Positions 10,190-18,734 of a stretch of 48,282 bases of DNA are shown in pieces. The stretch covers positions 1-48,282 of the forward strand of contig NZ_JACZFS010000034.1 in the NCBI RefSeq assembly GCF_014904795.1. The letters are read 5' to 3'. Position 1 is the first letter of the stretch. Each line of letters begins with the position of its first letter. The notes below the pieces were generated by a model that ran no database searches, had not been told where the DNA came from, and saw only the letters and a list, made by a program, of their open reading frames with translations. Both the position numbers and the translations under genes were made by a program. The stretch is from Nisaea nitritireducens. GTDB lineage: Bacteria; Pseudomonadota; Alphaproteobacteria; Thalassobaculales; Thalassobaculaceae.

Positions 10190-12229
10190 ATGACCCGAGA
10201 TCCCCTGCTGCAGCCTTTCCAGCTCAAGCACCTGACCCTGCGCAACCGGCTGATGTCCACGGCGCACGAGCCCGCCTATTCTGAGGACGGCCTGCCGACC
10301 GACCGTTACCGGCTCTATCATCTGGAAAAGGCCAAGGGCGGCATCGCCATGACAATGACGGCGGGGTCCGCCCTCGTCTCCGAAGACAGCCCGGCCGCCT
10401 TCGGCAACCTGCATGCCTATCGCGACGAGATCGTTCCGCATCTGAAACGCATTGCCGACGACTGCCACGAATACGGCACCGCCGTGATGATCCAGATCAC
10501 CCATCTTGGCCGGCGCACCAACTGGAACAAGGCGGACTGGCTGCCCGTCCTCGCCCCGTCCCCAGTGCGCGAGCCGGCCCACCGGGCCTTTCCGAAAGAA
10601 GCCGAGGACTGGGATCTCGACCGCATTGCCGAGGATTACGCGACGGCCGCCGAACGAATGCAGGCCGCAGGCCTCGACGGTATCGAGCTGGAAGCCTACG
10701 GGCATCTGCTCGACGGCTTCTGGTCACCGGCGACGAATTTCCGCGAAGACGAGCATAATGGCAGCCTCGACAATCGGCTGCGCTTCACCCGCCGGGTCCT
10801 CGACAGCATCCGCGACCGGGTCGGCGCCGATTTCATTGTCGGCCTTCGCCTGGTCGCGGACGAGCAATGGGACAAGGGGATTTCAAAGGACGAGGGAATA
10901 GAGATCTGCCGCCGGCTGGTCGGCACCGGTCAGGTCGACTTCCTCAATGTCATCCGGGGCCATATCGACAGCGATGCGGCATTGTCGAACGTCATCCCGG
11001 TCCAGGGCATGCCGGCATCCCCGCATCTCGATTTCGCCGGCGAGGTCCGGTCCGAGACCAGGTTCCCGGTCTTCCATGCCGCCCGGATCGCGGATGTCGC
11101 CACTGCCCGGCATGCCGTGGCCGAGGGCAAGCTCGATATGGTCGGCATGACCCGCGCCCATATCGCAGACCCGCATATCGCCCTGAAGCTGAGCCAGGGC
11201 CGCGAGCACGATATCCGGCCCTGTGTCGGCGCCACCTATTGCCTCGACCGGATCTACGAAGGGCACGAAGCGCTTTGCATCCACAACGCGGCGACGGGGC
11301 GCGAGCTGACCATGCCGCAGATCATTTCGCCAACGGAAGGACCGCGCAAGCGCATCACCGTGGTTGGCGCAGGTCCAGCCGGCCTTGAAGCCGCTCGGGT
11401 CGCCGCCGCGCGAGGGCATCATGTCCATGTTTTCGAAGCCGCGCCGGATGCAGGCGGCCAGGTCCGGCTGGCGGCGCAGAGCCGGCGCAGGTCCGAGCTG
11501 ATCGGCATTGTCGACTGGCGTCTGGCACAGCTTGAGGCGGCCGGGGTCCAGATCAGCTTCAATACCTACGCCGAAGCGGCGGACGTTTTGGCGGAAGAAC
11601 CGGATTTCGTCTTTATCGCCACCGGCGGTCTGCCGAACACGGAAATCCTCGAAGAAGGCAACGCGTTGGTGCATTCGAGCTGGGATGTGTTGTCAGGCGA
11701 TCTTTCGGCAACCGGCCGGGTGCTGGTCTTTGACGATAATGGCGGTCATCCCGGCATGCAGGCGGCGGAAATGCTGATCGAGAAGGGTGCGGAAGTCGAG
11801 ATCGTCACGCCGGAGCGCTTTTTCGCGCCGGAAATCGGCGGCCTCAATCATGTCGCCTATGCCAAGGCGCTGCATCAGTCGGCCAGCCGTATCACCATCA
11901 ACATGCGGCTGATCGGCGTCTCTCGGAACGGGAACGAACTTGTAGCCACGCTCGGCTCGGATTACGGCGAGCGGACGGAGACCCGCGCCGTCGATCATGT
12001 CGTGATCGAACATGGCACGCTGCCGATGGACGAACTTTATTTCGATCTGAAGCCGCAGTCGCGCAATCTCGGTGCCGTGGATTACAAGGCCCTGATCAGG
12101 GGCGAGGACGCCTTCCCGGCACGCAATCCGGACGCCGGTTTCACATTGGCCCGGATCGGAGACGCAGTCGCCTCCCGCAATATCCACGCATCGATCTATG
12201 ACGGCTTGCGCTTCGCCAAGGACCTCTAG
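10190..12229 (+). CDS. Two-domain flavin oxidoreductase (old yellow enzyme / TMADH-type, N-demethylase-like)
   Basis: 679 residues. The N-terminal barrel (1-340) is of the old yellow enzyme type: the start PFQLKHLTLRNRLM, His105 in THLGRR, and GLDGIELEAYGHLLDGFWSPATNFR. A Cys-rich segment at 345-363 follows, then a Rossmann domain (VVGAGPAGLEAARVAA, 391-406) and a second nucleotide-binding region (VLVFDDNGG). This architecture belongs to trimethylamine dehydrogenase, 2,4-dienoyl-CoA reductase and betaine demethylases such as stachydrine or N-methylproline demethylase; the last group seems closest. The FeS motif shows Cys345, Cys351 and Cys363, but Ala at 348 where a fourth Cys is usual. ATG 10190 is preferred over 10184 because GGAG ends six bases before it. 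The stop overlaps the convergent DUF599 gene by four bases. Substrate unproven. Confidence 0.85.
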   Translation: MTRDPLLQPFQLKHLTLRNRLMSTAHEPAYSEDGLPTDRYRLYHLEKAKGGIAMTMTAGSALVSEDSPAAFGNLHAYRDEIVPHLKRIADDCHEYGTAVMIQITHLGRRTNWNKADWLPVLAPSPVREPAHRAFPKEAEDWDLDRIAEDYATAAERMQAAGLDGIELEAYGHLLDGFWSPATNFREDEHNGSLDNRLRFTRRVLDSIRDRVGADFIVGLRLVADEQWDKGISKDEGIEICRRLVGTGQVDFLNVIRGHIDSDAALSNVIPVQGMPASPHLDFAGEVRSETRFPVFHAARIADVATARHAVAEGKLDMVGMTRAHIADPHIALKLSQGREHDIRPCVGATYCLDRIYEGHEALCIHNAATGRELTMPQIISPTEGPRKRITVVGAGPAGLEAARVAAARGHHVHVFEAAPDAGGQVRLAAQSRRRSELIGIVDWRLAQLEAAGVQISFNTYAEAADVLAEEPDFVFIATGGLPNTEILEEGNALVHSSWDVLSGDLSATGRVLVFDDNGGHPGMQAAEMLIEKGAEVEIVTPERFFAPEIGGLNHVAYAKALHQSASRITINMRLIGVSRNGNELVATLGSDYGERTETRAVDHVVIEHGTLPMDELYFDLKPQSRNLGAVDYKALIRGEDAFPARNPDAGFTLARIGDAVASRNIHASIYDGLRFAKDL

Positions 12230-12924
12230 TCCCGACGCACCGTGCGCAGGGCCCGGGAGCGGAATTCCCGGCGATGCAGGACCGCGACGACCCAGAGCGA
12301 GGCGGCGATGAAGGCGAAGGGATGCACGAACCATGTGCAGACCGCGAGGCCGAAATAATAGGAGTGTACACCGCCGTTGTAATGCCGGGCAGCCAGGCTC
12401 GCGAGTTCGGCCGCAACCCCGGCCCGTTCACGACCGACCTCACGCAGATCCTCGATTTCCGGCTGCGGGATCGCACCGAGCACCACGGCCGCGTTGTTGT
12501 GCAGCCTGATGGACCAGGCCAGCCGGAAGAAGGCATTGGTGAAAATGAAGATCAGCAAGGCAATCTTCAGACCGAACCGGTCCTGACTTGTTTCGACAAG
12601 AAAACGAAACTGGTTCAGTACCGCGACGGCCTGTTCAGACGCCCCGAAGACGGCAGCGAGGCCGCCAACCACGAAAATGCTGGTCGAGGCCATGAAGGCC
12701 GAGTTCCCGGCAAGCGAGCGCAGGATCTGGATATCGATGATCCGGTTTTCCCGGGTCGCGGAGGCCTCGAACCAGTCCCGCCGCCAGGCCTGCATGGCCG
12801 CCGGCAGACCGTGCCCACGCTTGATCCTGAGCGCCACGAAGGTCTCGTAGCCAAGCCAGCAGGCTATGAAAATCGCCAGCGCGACCAGATCGTCGCGCCG
12901 CAGCATGTCCAAGAGTGACGCCAT
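12226..12924 (-). CDS. DUF599 family integral membrane protein
   Basis: A 232-residue membrane protein with about four hydrophobic segments: LVALAIFIACWLGYETF near the N-terminus, MASTSIFVVGGLAAVFG, LKIALLIFIFTNAFFRLAW and WFVHPFAFIAASLWVVAV. The internal motifs NRIIDIQILRSLAGNSAFMASTS and ARHYNGGVHSYYFGL are characteristic of DUF599. The function is unknown. ATG 12924 has GGGGAG six bases upstream. It lies downstream of serA on the same strand, 84 bases away, with two hairpins in the gap. It converges with the flavin oxidoreductase, sharing four bases at the stops. Confidence 0.85.
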   Translation of the reverse strand: MASLLDMLRRDDLVALAIFIACWLGYETFVALRIKRGHGLPAAMQAWRRDWFEASATRENRIIDIQILRSLAGNSAFMASTSIFVVGGLAAVFGASEQAVAVLNQFRFLVETSQDRFGLKIALLIFIFTNAFFRLAWSIRLHNNAAVVLGAIPQPEIEDLREVGRERAGVAAELASLAARHYNGGVHSYYFGLAVCTWFVHPFAFIAASLWVVAVLHRREFRSRALRTVRRD

Positions 12925-12936
12925 TCCAGACTCCCC

Positions 12937-12972
12937 GTCCCCGATACCAGTCTATCCTGCCAGTATCGGGAC
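12937..12972 (-). other. Inverted repeat between serA and DUF599 gene
   Basis: CCCGATAC at 12940-12947 is perfectly complementary to GTATCGGG at 12963-12970, and the stem can extend by two pairs past a bulged C. The loop contains a further CAG/CTG pairing. It sits directly upstream of the DUF599 ribosome-binding site. No T-tract follows on either strand, so it is not a classic terminator; it may attenuate read-through from serA or protect an mRNA end. Confidence 0.4.
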
Positions 12973-13003
12973 ACCAAGCAGCCGCAGGCGAACCGCCAGG
13001 CAG

Positions 13004-13020
13004 CGGGTTCAGCGAACCCG
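13004..13020 (-). other. Stem-loop spanning the serA stop codon
   Basis: CGGGTTC at 13004-13010 pairs with GAACCCG at 13014-13020 across a three-base loop, giving a perfect 7-bp hairpin. The serA stop codon (13009-13011) lies in it. No T-run follows in the serA direction, so a terminator role is uncertain. Confidence 0.4.
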
Positions 13021-14262
13021 GTTAAGCACCCGGGCGCGGATCGTGCCCTCAAGCGCACGAACGGCGCGGATCACCTTGTCCGCCTCGGGAACATGCCCCT
13101 CCGCGTCGAGCACGACATACCCGATCTCACCGTCCGTCTGGTAATGCTGGGCCGCGATGTTGATATTGTGGGCCGCAAACACATCGTTCAGCCGCCCGAG
13201 TTCGCCCGGCAGATTGCGCTGCACCTGGATGAAGCGGGTGCCGGCCGGACGCGGCGGAAGCTGTACTTCCGGAAAGTTCACCGCACCGGCGGTCGAGCCT
13301 ACATCGGAATATTCGATCATCTTGCGGATAACTTCCTCTCCGATACGCTCCTGCGCTTCCTCGGTCGAGCCGCCGACATGCGGTGTCAGGATCACGTTGT
13401 CGAGCCCCTGCAGCGGGGACTGGAACGGGTCCGCGTTCGATTTCGGCTCTGTCGGGAACACATCCACCGCCGCACCGGCGAGATGCCCGCTCTTCAGAGC
13501 CGCCGCCAGCGCGTCCACATCCAGAATGGTGCCACGGGCATTGTTGATGAGATAGGCGCCCGGCTTCATCTTGGCGATTTCGCGCGCGCCAATCATGTCC
13601 TTGGTTTCCGGGGTTTCCGGCAGGTGCAGGGAAACCACGTCGGACGCTTCCAGCAACTCGTCCAGGCTGGCTGCCGGCTCCACATTGCCGTGGCTCAGCT
13701 TGTCGGTGCGATCGAAATAGATCACCCGCATGCCCATCGCCTCGGCAAGATTCGCCAGCTGGGTGCCGATATTGCCGTATCCGACGATCCCGAGAGTCTT
13801 GCCCCTGATCTCCCGGCTGCCGGCCGCCGATTTCTCCCAGCGGCTCTCATGCGCCGCGACCGACCGCGGGAACACCCTCCGGAACAGCATGACGATTTCA
13901 GCAATGGTCAGTTCCGCGACACTGCGGGTGTTCGAAAACGGCGCATTGAAGACAGGAATACCCTTCCGCTTCGCCGCTTCCAGATCGACCTGATTTGTAC
14001 CAACCGAGAAACAGCCCAGCGCGATCAGCTTGTCCGTCGATGCGAATACGCTTTCCGTCATTTTTGTACGGGAGCGGATACCGAGCAGCCTGACATCCTT
14101 TAGCGCAGCTTTCAGCGCCTCTTCCTCAAGTGCCTTCGCCTGCCGCTCGATACACGGATATCCGGCAAGCTCAAGCTGCCGTATTGCAGTCTCTGAGATG
14201 CCCTCAAGCAGCAGGAACTTGATCTTGTCTTTCGGCAGGGACGGATTCTGGATCTTGCTCAT
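13009..14262 (-). CDS. serA: D-3-phosphoglycerate dehydrogenase
   Basis: A 417-residue enzyme catalysing the first step of serine biosynthesis, 3-phosphoglycerate to 3-phosphohydroxypyruvate with NAD+. The NAD-binding fingerprint GYGNIG is at 161-166. The catalytic Arg243 (NNARG), Glu272 and His295 (LTPHVGGST) are all present. A C-terminal ACT domain (about 340-417, FIQVQRNLPGELGRLND and GYVVLDAEG) is the serine-feedback site of the E. coli-type enzyme, which has about the same length (410). The intervening large domain of the long SerA type is missing, so this is the short, ACT-regulated form. A candidate promoter and palindrome lie upstream at 14347-14396. Linked serine genes (serB, serC) are not in the window. 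Confidence 0.96.
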   Translation of the reverse strand: MSKIQNPSLPKDKIKFLLLEGISETAIRQLELAGYPCIERQAKALEEEALKAALKDVRLLGIRSRTKMTESVFASTDKLIALGCFSVGTNQVDLEAAKRKGIPVFNAPFSNTRSVAELTIAEIVMLFRRVFPRSVAAHESRWEKSAAGSREIRGKTLGIVGYGNIGTQLANLAEAMGMRVIYFDRTDKLSHGNVEPAASLDELLEASDVVSLHLPETPETKDMIGAREIAKMKPGAYLINNARGTILDVDALAAALKSGHLAGAAVDVFPTEPKSNADPFQSPLQGLDNVILTPHVGGSTEEAQERIGEEVIRKMIEYSDVGSTAGAVNFPEVQLPPRPAGTRFIQVQRNLPGELGRLNDVFAAHNINIAAQHYQTDGEIGYVVLDAEGHVPEADKVIRAVRALEGTIRARVLNRVR

Positions 14263-14346
14263 TCTGGCGCGGGTCCGGGTGGGTTTCAGATGCCCCTCGC
14301 GTGCTCAATGCGCTTGATCGCACTGCAGCGCGGCGGCGGCGCTACA

Positions 14347-14373
14347 GATATAGCGACCCCGGCCGAATCGCAA
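14347..14373 (-). promoter_or_regulatory. Candidate serA promoter
   Basis: On the minus strand, TTGCGA (forward positions 14368-14373) is followed after 15 bases by TATATC (14347-14352). A transcript would start near 14340 and leave a leader of about 78 bases before the serA ATG. The spacing is short for sigma-70, so support is moderate at best. Confidence 0.35.
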
Positions 14374-14380
14374 GGCACCG

Positions 14381-14396
14381 CCTCGTCGCGACGAGG
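14381..14396. promoter_or_regulatory. Perfect 16-bp palindrome upstream of serA
   Basis: CCTCGTCGCGACGAGG is its own reverse complement over 16 bases. It lies eight bases upstream of the candidate serA -35 element, a position suited to a dimeric regulator, and also in the region between serA and the divergent PAS_5 gene. The binding protein is unknown. A chance palindrome in GC-rich DNA remains possible. Confidence 0.4.
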
Positions 14397-14553
14397 AAAG
14401 AAACCAGGCACCCCGAAAACCGGTACGGATTCTGCATTGTCGAAATCCGTCGTTTACGAATTCGAAAGTCTTCAGCTCGACAGTAACGTGGGCAGTGAAG
14501 CTGCATTTCCGTCGGGGGACGGAGCTGTCCTGCGGTGAAAGGGGAAGTCACAC

Positions 14554-15192
14554 ATGCCGCGCTGGATCTCGCACAAACCCGGCCATCATGCAGACATGAA
14601 CGATGCGCTTCCGAGTTTCGTGACACGGAGCTGCACGCTTCTCGCAACGGGATATGCCAAGCTGATGCAGAATAACGGGGGCAAAATCCCCGCCAAGAAC
14701 GGGCTGGATATTTCCAGCTTCGGCCCCGTCATGGCAAATACCGCACTTGGGGCCGTGACGCTCGGCTCAGCCTGCACTTTCCGTATCGCAGGAGAGAGTA
14801 TCCGGGAGCGTTTCGCTCAAAAGCTGGTTGGCACCGACTATTACGATCTTGTTGATCCGGCACGCCGTAGCTGCGCCATGAAATCGATGGACATGGCCGT
14901 CAGCTTCCCCTGTGCTTTCAGGGCGGAACTGCTTCAGAAATACGACAATGGCGAGGAACGCCGCGCTGAAGCATGCGCTTTCCCGCTACTATCGGACGAA
15001 CCGGACATCGATGGCTTCATCTTGTTTGCCAATGAAGATATCGACCGTACGCGGCGCATCTCAGTGATCCGGCCTGTCCTGACCAAATCCTGGGTCATCC
15101 ACCGCGAGCTGATAGATCTCGGCTTCGGCATCGACGAGAGTTTCGAGGATCTCGTGCCAAGAGATCTGATGCTGGCGCCGCCCGCACTCTAG
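14554..15192 (+). CDS. PAS_5 family (PAS-like) protein
   Basis: A 212-residue soluble protein with the PAS_5 pattern common in Rhodospirillales: a helical start, ALGAVTLGSACTFRIAGESIRERF, the segment KLVGTDYYDLVDPARR, FPCAFRAELLQKYDNGEERRAEACAFPLL, and a closing strand DIDGFILFAN. No kinase, cyclase or DNA-binding output domain is attached, so it is a stand-alone sensor-like or adaptor protein of unknown signal. ATG 14554 has AAGGGGAAG about seven bases upstream. Its base composition is somewhat less GC-rich than the flanking genes. It ends four bases into the convergent VOC gene. Confidence 0.8.
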   Translation: MPRWISHKPGHHADMNDALPSFVTRSCTLLATGYAKLMQNNGGKIPAKNGLDISSFGPVMANTALGAVTLGSACTFRIAGESIRERFAQKLVGTDYYDLVDPARRSCAMKSMDMAVSFPCAFRAELLQKYDNGEERRAEACAFPLLSDEPDIDGFILFANEDIDRTRRISVIRPVLTKSWVIHRELIDLGFGIDESFEDLVPRDLMLAPPAL

Positions 15193-15836
15193 TCAATCAG
15201 TACCGGTGGTCCGTCTAACCGGGAAATTTCAGCCGCGATCCCCGCCTGACCATCCTCAAGCTCAACCATATCCCGAACGCCAAGCGCGGACAGTAATCGG
15301 CCAAGGCGATCCGGCTCCGGGTGGCGCAGAATAAGCTTCGAGATCGATAAGCCGAGATCCGGCATCCGACCCGCCGGATGCGGCCCGTCCGGCCATTGAA
15401 TGAAGACCGGCAGGGTTCCGCCCTCCGGCAGATCTCCGTCATCGCGGACGGAAAGCCGCCATGTCAGGTCGCCCCTGCTGACCTGAACCGGCTCCCCGAG
15501 ATCAAGACCAAGGTCACGCGCCACGCCAAGCACGGCATCCAGATCGTCCGTCGCGACAATCCAGGAAAGCGGCCGCAGCGCCGTCTTCGTCATTTCATGA
15601 ACCGCCGGATCGTCCATCCGGTACCAGCGCTTCCTGCCCGGATCGGCCTGCTCCGGGTCAATGGCGATGATTTCGAGGAAATTATCCGGTCCGGTCCGGG
15701 TCAGTCTGTTGTGGGTGCCCATTTTAGGATGCGCGCCGCCAACATTCATATCGACGCCGAGCCGCTCCCTTGCCCAGTCCGTCCCGACTTCAAGGTCAGC
15801 GGCCACAACGGCGAGATGATCGAAAACAAGGCGCAT
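15189..15836 (-). CDS. VOC family protein (glyoxalase-like domain)
   Basis: A 215-residue protein. RLVFDHLAVVAADLEVG opens a vicinal-oxygen-chelate module with a likely metal-ligand His. WARERLGVDMNVGGAHPKMGTHNRL and FLEIIAIDPEQ follow the Glyoxalase_3 (PF13468) pattern, with His and Glu in the usual places. The C-terminal half (PVFIQWPDGPHPAGRM) forms the second pseudo-repeat. Family members bind metals and act as lyases, dioxygenases or resistance proteins; the substrate here cannot be named. I chose ATG 15836 because GGAG lies eight bases upstream; a GTG at 15845 would overlap that site. It converges with the PAS_5 gene, sharing four bases. Confidence 0.82.
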   Translation of the reverse strand: MRLVFDHLAVVAADLEVGTDWARERLGVDMNVGGAHPKMGTHNRLTRTGPDNFLEIIAIDPEQADPGRKRWYRMDDPAVHEMTKTALRPLSWIVATDDLDAVLGVARDLGLDLGEPVQVSRGDLTWRLSVRDDGDLPEGGTLPVFIQWPDGPHPAGRMPDLGLSISKLILRHPEPDRLGRLLSALGVRDMVELEDGQAGIAAEISRLDGPPVLID

Positions 15837-16017
15837 GAGAGTCACTCCGGTGAGGGGCGAGTTTACCGTTTAGAGCGGCCGATCTGGCCGCGACATGAAA
15901 ACGTCATCAAACCGACGTCAAGACGACACGGACCCAACATCAGGCAGAGATACCCCTCCGATAAGGTCGGACGTTCAGACAAACCGGGCGATAACCCGAC
16001 ATTTGGAGGCATTACCG

Positions 16018-16881
16018 ATGTTGCGCAAGATCCTTGCGGCCGCGATCGTGGCCATCTCTCTTCCGACCATTGCACAGGCGGGTGAAACTGTCCGCCTCGC
16101 GGTCACCGACATTGAAGGCCTCGAGGCCCTGCAACAGGAATTCGGTCCCTTCGAAGCAGCGATCGAGAAAAGTACGGGTCTCGACGTTGAACTCTTCCCG
16201 GTCGGCAACCGCACGGCCGCCGTGGAAGCGATGAAATCCGGCCAGGTCGATTTCGTGCTGACCGGCCCGGCCGAATATGTCGTCATCAAGGAGCTGGCCA
16301 CGCCGGAAATCGTTGTCGCCTGGCAGCGTCCCGACTACTTCGCCCAGATCGTCACGCTGGCGACCGGGCCGGTGAAACAGGTCAGCGACCTCAAGGGCAA
16401 AGTGATCTCCTTCGGCTCTGTCGGCTCAACTTCCCAACATCTCGGCCCGGCACAGGCGCTGGCCGATCTCGGCCTCGATTACGGCCGCGACTACGAGCCG
16501 AAAATCATCTCCCGCAATGTCGCCATCGAGGCCCTGATCCGCGGCGACCTCAGCGCCATCGGGATGAATTTCGGCCATCTGCAAAAAGCCCGGAAAGCCT
16601 ATCCGGACGTTGCTTTCACCGTGATCGCACGCGGCCGCGATCTGCCGAACGATATCCTCGTCGCCCGCACCGGGCTCGACAAGAACCTCGTTGCAAAGGT
16701 CCGCAAGGCCTTTGAAGAGGATGGACAGGACCTTCTGGCCGCCGTGCTGAAGGGCGATGACAACCAGAAATATCGTGGCGGTTTCTTCCTCTCGTCGGTC
16801 AACGATGCCGACTACGACTATGTCCGCTCCATGTACAAGACCATCGGCGTCGAGCGCTTCACCAGCTTCGTCGGCGACTGA
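16018..16881 (+). CDS. phnD: Phosphonate/phosphite-type ABC transporter substrate-binding protein
   Basis: A 287-residue periplasmic binding protein. A signal peptide covers residues 1-21 with probable cleavage after AQA. The mature part follows the PhnD-like family (PF12974): VRLAVTDIEGLEALQQEFGPF, the ligand-loop region VDFVLTGPAEYVVI, and DLKGKVISFGSVGSTSQHLGPAQALADLG, whose Ser/Thr-rich stretch contacts the phosphonate or phosphite oxygens in known members. GGAGG lies eight bases before ATG 16018. It heads a phnD-phnC-phnE operon. No phosphonate-degrading gene accompanies it, so the ligand (phosphonate, phosphite, phosphate ester or another oxyanion) is open. Confidence 0.88.
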   Translation: MLRKILAAAIVAISLPTIAQAGETVRLAVTDIEGLEALQQEFGPFEAAIEKSTGLDVELFPVGNRTAAVEAMKSGQVDFVLTGPAEYVVIKELATPEIVVAWQRPDYFAQIVTLATGPVKQVSDLKGKVISFGSVGSTSQHLGPAQALADLGLDYGRDYEPKIISRNVAIEALIRGDLSAIGMNFGHLQKARKAYPDVAFTVIARGRDLPNDILVARTGLDKNLVAKVRKAFEEDGQDLLAAVLKGDDNQKYRGGFFLSSVNDADYDYVRSMYKTIGVERFTSFVGD

Positions 16882-16945
16882 TTGAAATTGCCAGGCACGG
16901 GCCCGGGACCCACTGTCTCCGGCGCCCGTGCAGCGGCATCGTTGC

Positions 16946-17701
16946 ATGACCGGATCTATAATCCAGGTACGCCACGCGCAGAAGAGCTTCGCGCCCGGCA
17001 TGCCTATCCTGAATGGTGTCAGTCTCGATATCCGGCAGGGTGAACGCGTCGCCCTGATCGGCGCCAACGGCGCCGGCAAGTCCACCCTGCTGCGCTGCCT
17101 CGCCGGCCTTGTTCCTCTGAGCGCCGGGGATGTCGAGATTCTGGGCGAGACATTTTCCGGCAGTCCCAGCGCGCGCCAGCGGAAGGCGCTGCGCCGCCAG
17201 CTCGGCTTTGTCTTCCAGTTCCACGGGCTGGTCCGCCGCACAAGTGCACTGTCGAATGTGGTGAACGGGTATATCGGGCAGGGCCACGGTATGCGGGCCT
17301 GGCACCAGATGCTTGCCCCGCATACCGTCCGTGAAGAAGCCCGGGCAGCCCTCGAAGCGGTCGGCCTCGGGGAGAAATGGGATGCCCGCGCCGACACGCT
17401 TTCCGGCGGGCAATCCCAGCGCGTTGCCATTGCCCGCGCCATTGTTCACAAGCCCTCCCTGATCATCGCGGACGAACCCGCGGCAAGTCTCGATCCAGCG
17501 GCCGGAAGTGACATCATGACGCTGTTCCACCGGCTTGCCGGAGCGCGGGGCTGCACCCTGCTCTTCACCAGCCATGACATGAACCACGCCCTTTCCTATG
17601 CGGACCGGGTCATCGCGCTGAAAGCCGGCACGGTGATGCTGGACGCGGCCAGCAGTGACCTCACACCCGCAGACCTGGAGCCCGTGTTCCATGGCGACTG
17701 A
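16946..17701 (+). CDS. phnC: Phosphonate-type ABC transporter ATP-binding protein
   Basis: A 251-residue cytoplasmic ATPase that powers the PhnDCE importer. The Walker A motif GANGAGKS is at 39-46, the signature LSGGQ at 152-156, Walker B LIIADE at 172-177, and the switch His is in FTSHDMNHAL. Length and motif spacing match PhnC. ATG 16946 is preferred over an upstream GTG because it directly precedes the first beta-strand. The gap from phnD is 64 bases, and the stop overlaps the phnE start by 11 bases, so the permease is probably coupled. Confidence 0.92.
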   Translation: MTGSIIQVRHAQKSFAPGMPILNGVSLDIRQGERVALIGANGAGKSTLLRCLAGLVPLSAGDVEILGETFSGSPSARQRKALRRQLGFVFQFHGLVRRTSALSNVVNGYIGQGHGMRAWHQMLAPHTVREEARAALEAVGLGEKWDARADTLSGGQSQRVAIARAIVHKPSLIIADEPAASLDPAAGSDIMTLFHRLAGARGCTLLFTSHDMNHALSYADRVIALKAGTVMLDAASSDLTPADLEPVFHGD

Positions 17702-18500
17702 TATCCGTACGGAAAAACCCGTCATGCCCCGCATTGCCCGGCTTGATCCACTGCGCTTCGCGCTCGCCGTCGCTCTCGGCGCGCTGCTGGTTGCTTCCAT
17801 CGGAGAAGTCACTCCGTCGCCGGAGCGGTTGGCCGGGGCCCTGCCGCGAATGGGCTCCCTGCTCGACAGGATGCTGCCGCCGGAAACCGACCCGGCCTTC
17901 CTTGGCCGGATGGCGATGCGACTGCTCGAGACCGTTCAGATCGCGCTCGCCGGGACATTCTTCGGCATCCTTGTCAGCTTTCCCCTGGCCTGGTGCGGCG
18001 CCATGGGACTGTCCCCGCTGGGACCCTTCCGCTGGGCGGCACGGATGGTCGTATCCCTGTTCCGCACGGTGCCTGATCTGGTCTGGGCATTGTTCTTCGT
18101 CTCCGCCGTCGGCCTTGGCGCCGTCGCCGGAACCCTGACCATCATCGTGGATACCGCCGGGTTCTGCGGCCGCTTTTTCGCCGAAGCCATGGAGGATTCC
18201 GACCGGCAATCCCGCGAGGCGCTCGACGCCGGCGGTGCCCGCAAGATCGACATCCTGTTCGCCGCCGTGGTGCCGGACTGCATGCCGTCCTTCATCAATA
18301 CCAGCCTGTTCAGTCTTGAACTGGCAGTGCGATCGTCGGTGGTGCTCGGGATTGTCGGTGCCGGGGGTATCGGTCAGGAACTGAAGTCCGCCTTCGAGCT
18401 GTTCCAATACCCGAAGGCCTCCGCCATCATTCTCGCGATTTTCGTGATCGTTTTGGGAATGGAACAATTGACGGACTGGCTGAGGCGCCGCATCGCCTAG
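17691..18500 (+). CDS. phnE: Phosphonate-type ABC transporter permease
   Basis: A 269-residue inner-membrane permease with about six hydrophobic segments (for example LDPLRFALAVALGALLVAS near the N-terminus). The EAA-like coupling loop is SREALDAGGARKIDILFAAVVPD, the contact to the ATPase. FFGILVSFPLAWCGAMG and SVVLGIVGAGGIGQELKSAFELF are typical of PhnE. The ATG at 17691 lies inside the end of phnC (overlap 11 bases). Only one permease gene is present, so the channel is presumably a homodimer. No terminator with a T-tract follows. Confidence 0.9.
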   Translation: MATDIRTEKPVMPRIARLDPLRFALAVALGALLVASIGEVTPSPERLAGALPRMGSLLDRMLPPETDPAFLGRMAMRLLETVQIALAGTFFGILVSFPLAWCGAMGLSPLGPFRWAARMVVSLFRTVPDLVWALFFVSAVGLGAVAGTLTIIVDTAGFCGRFFAEAMEDSDRQSREALDAGGARKIDILFAAVVPDCMPSFINTSLFSLELAVRSSVVLGIVGAGGIGQELKSAFELFQYPKASAIILAIFVIVLGMEQLTDWLRRRIA

Positions 18501-18734
18501 TGCGGCCTGCGCTTAATAATCCACGCCTTTTCCCCTGAATGTTTCTTGATTTCTGTCAATTGTGTAAACCGGAGTTATTGAAGTTAATACTATTTATCCA
18601 CGGTCTCTGTTAGTCTCGATTCACGATGTATTGGCATCTGCCTTGCATTGCTTTCCGCGCACCAGAAGGTTGCAAGGATAGCGGCGTTGCATTCTTGGAA
18701 CCCGCTACGGACCGGAAGAAGAAGGAATATACTT

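Noticed and set aside
15900-15930. Possible Pho box upstream of phnD (repeated CGTCA)
   Set aside because: The two copies repeat every 14 bases instead of 11 and lack the rest of the CTGTCAT consensus.
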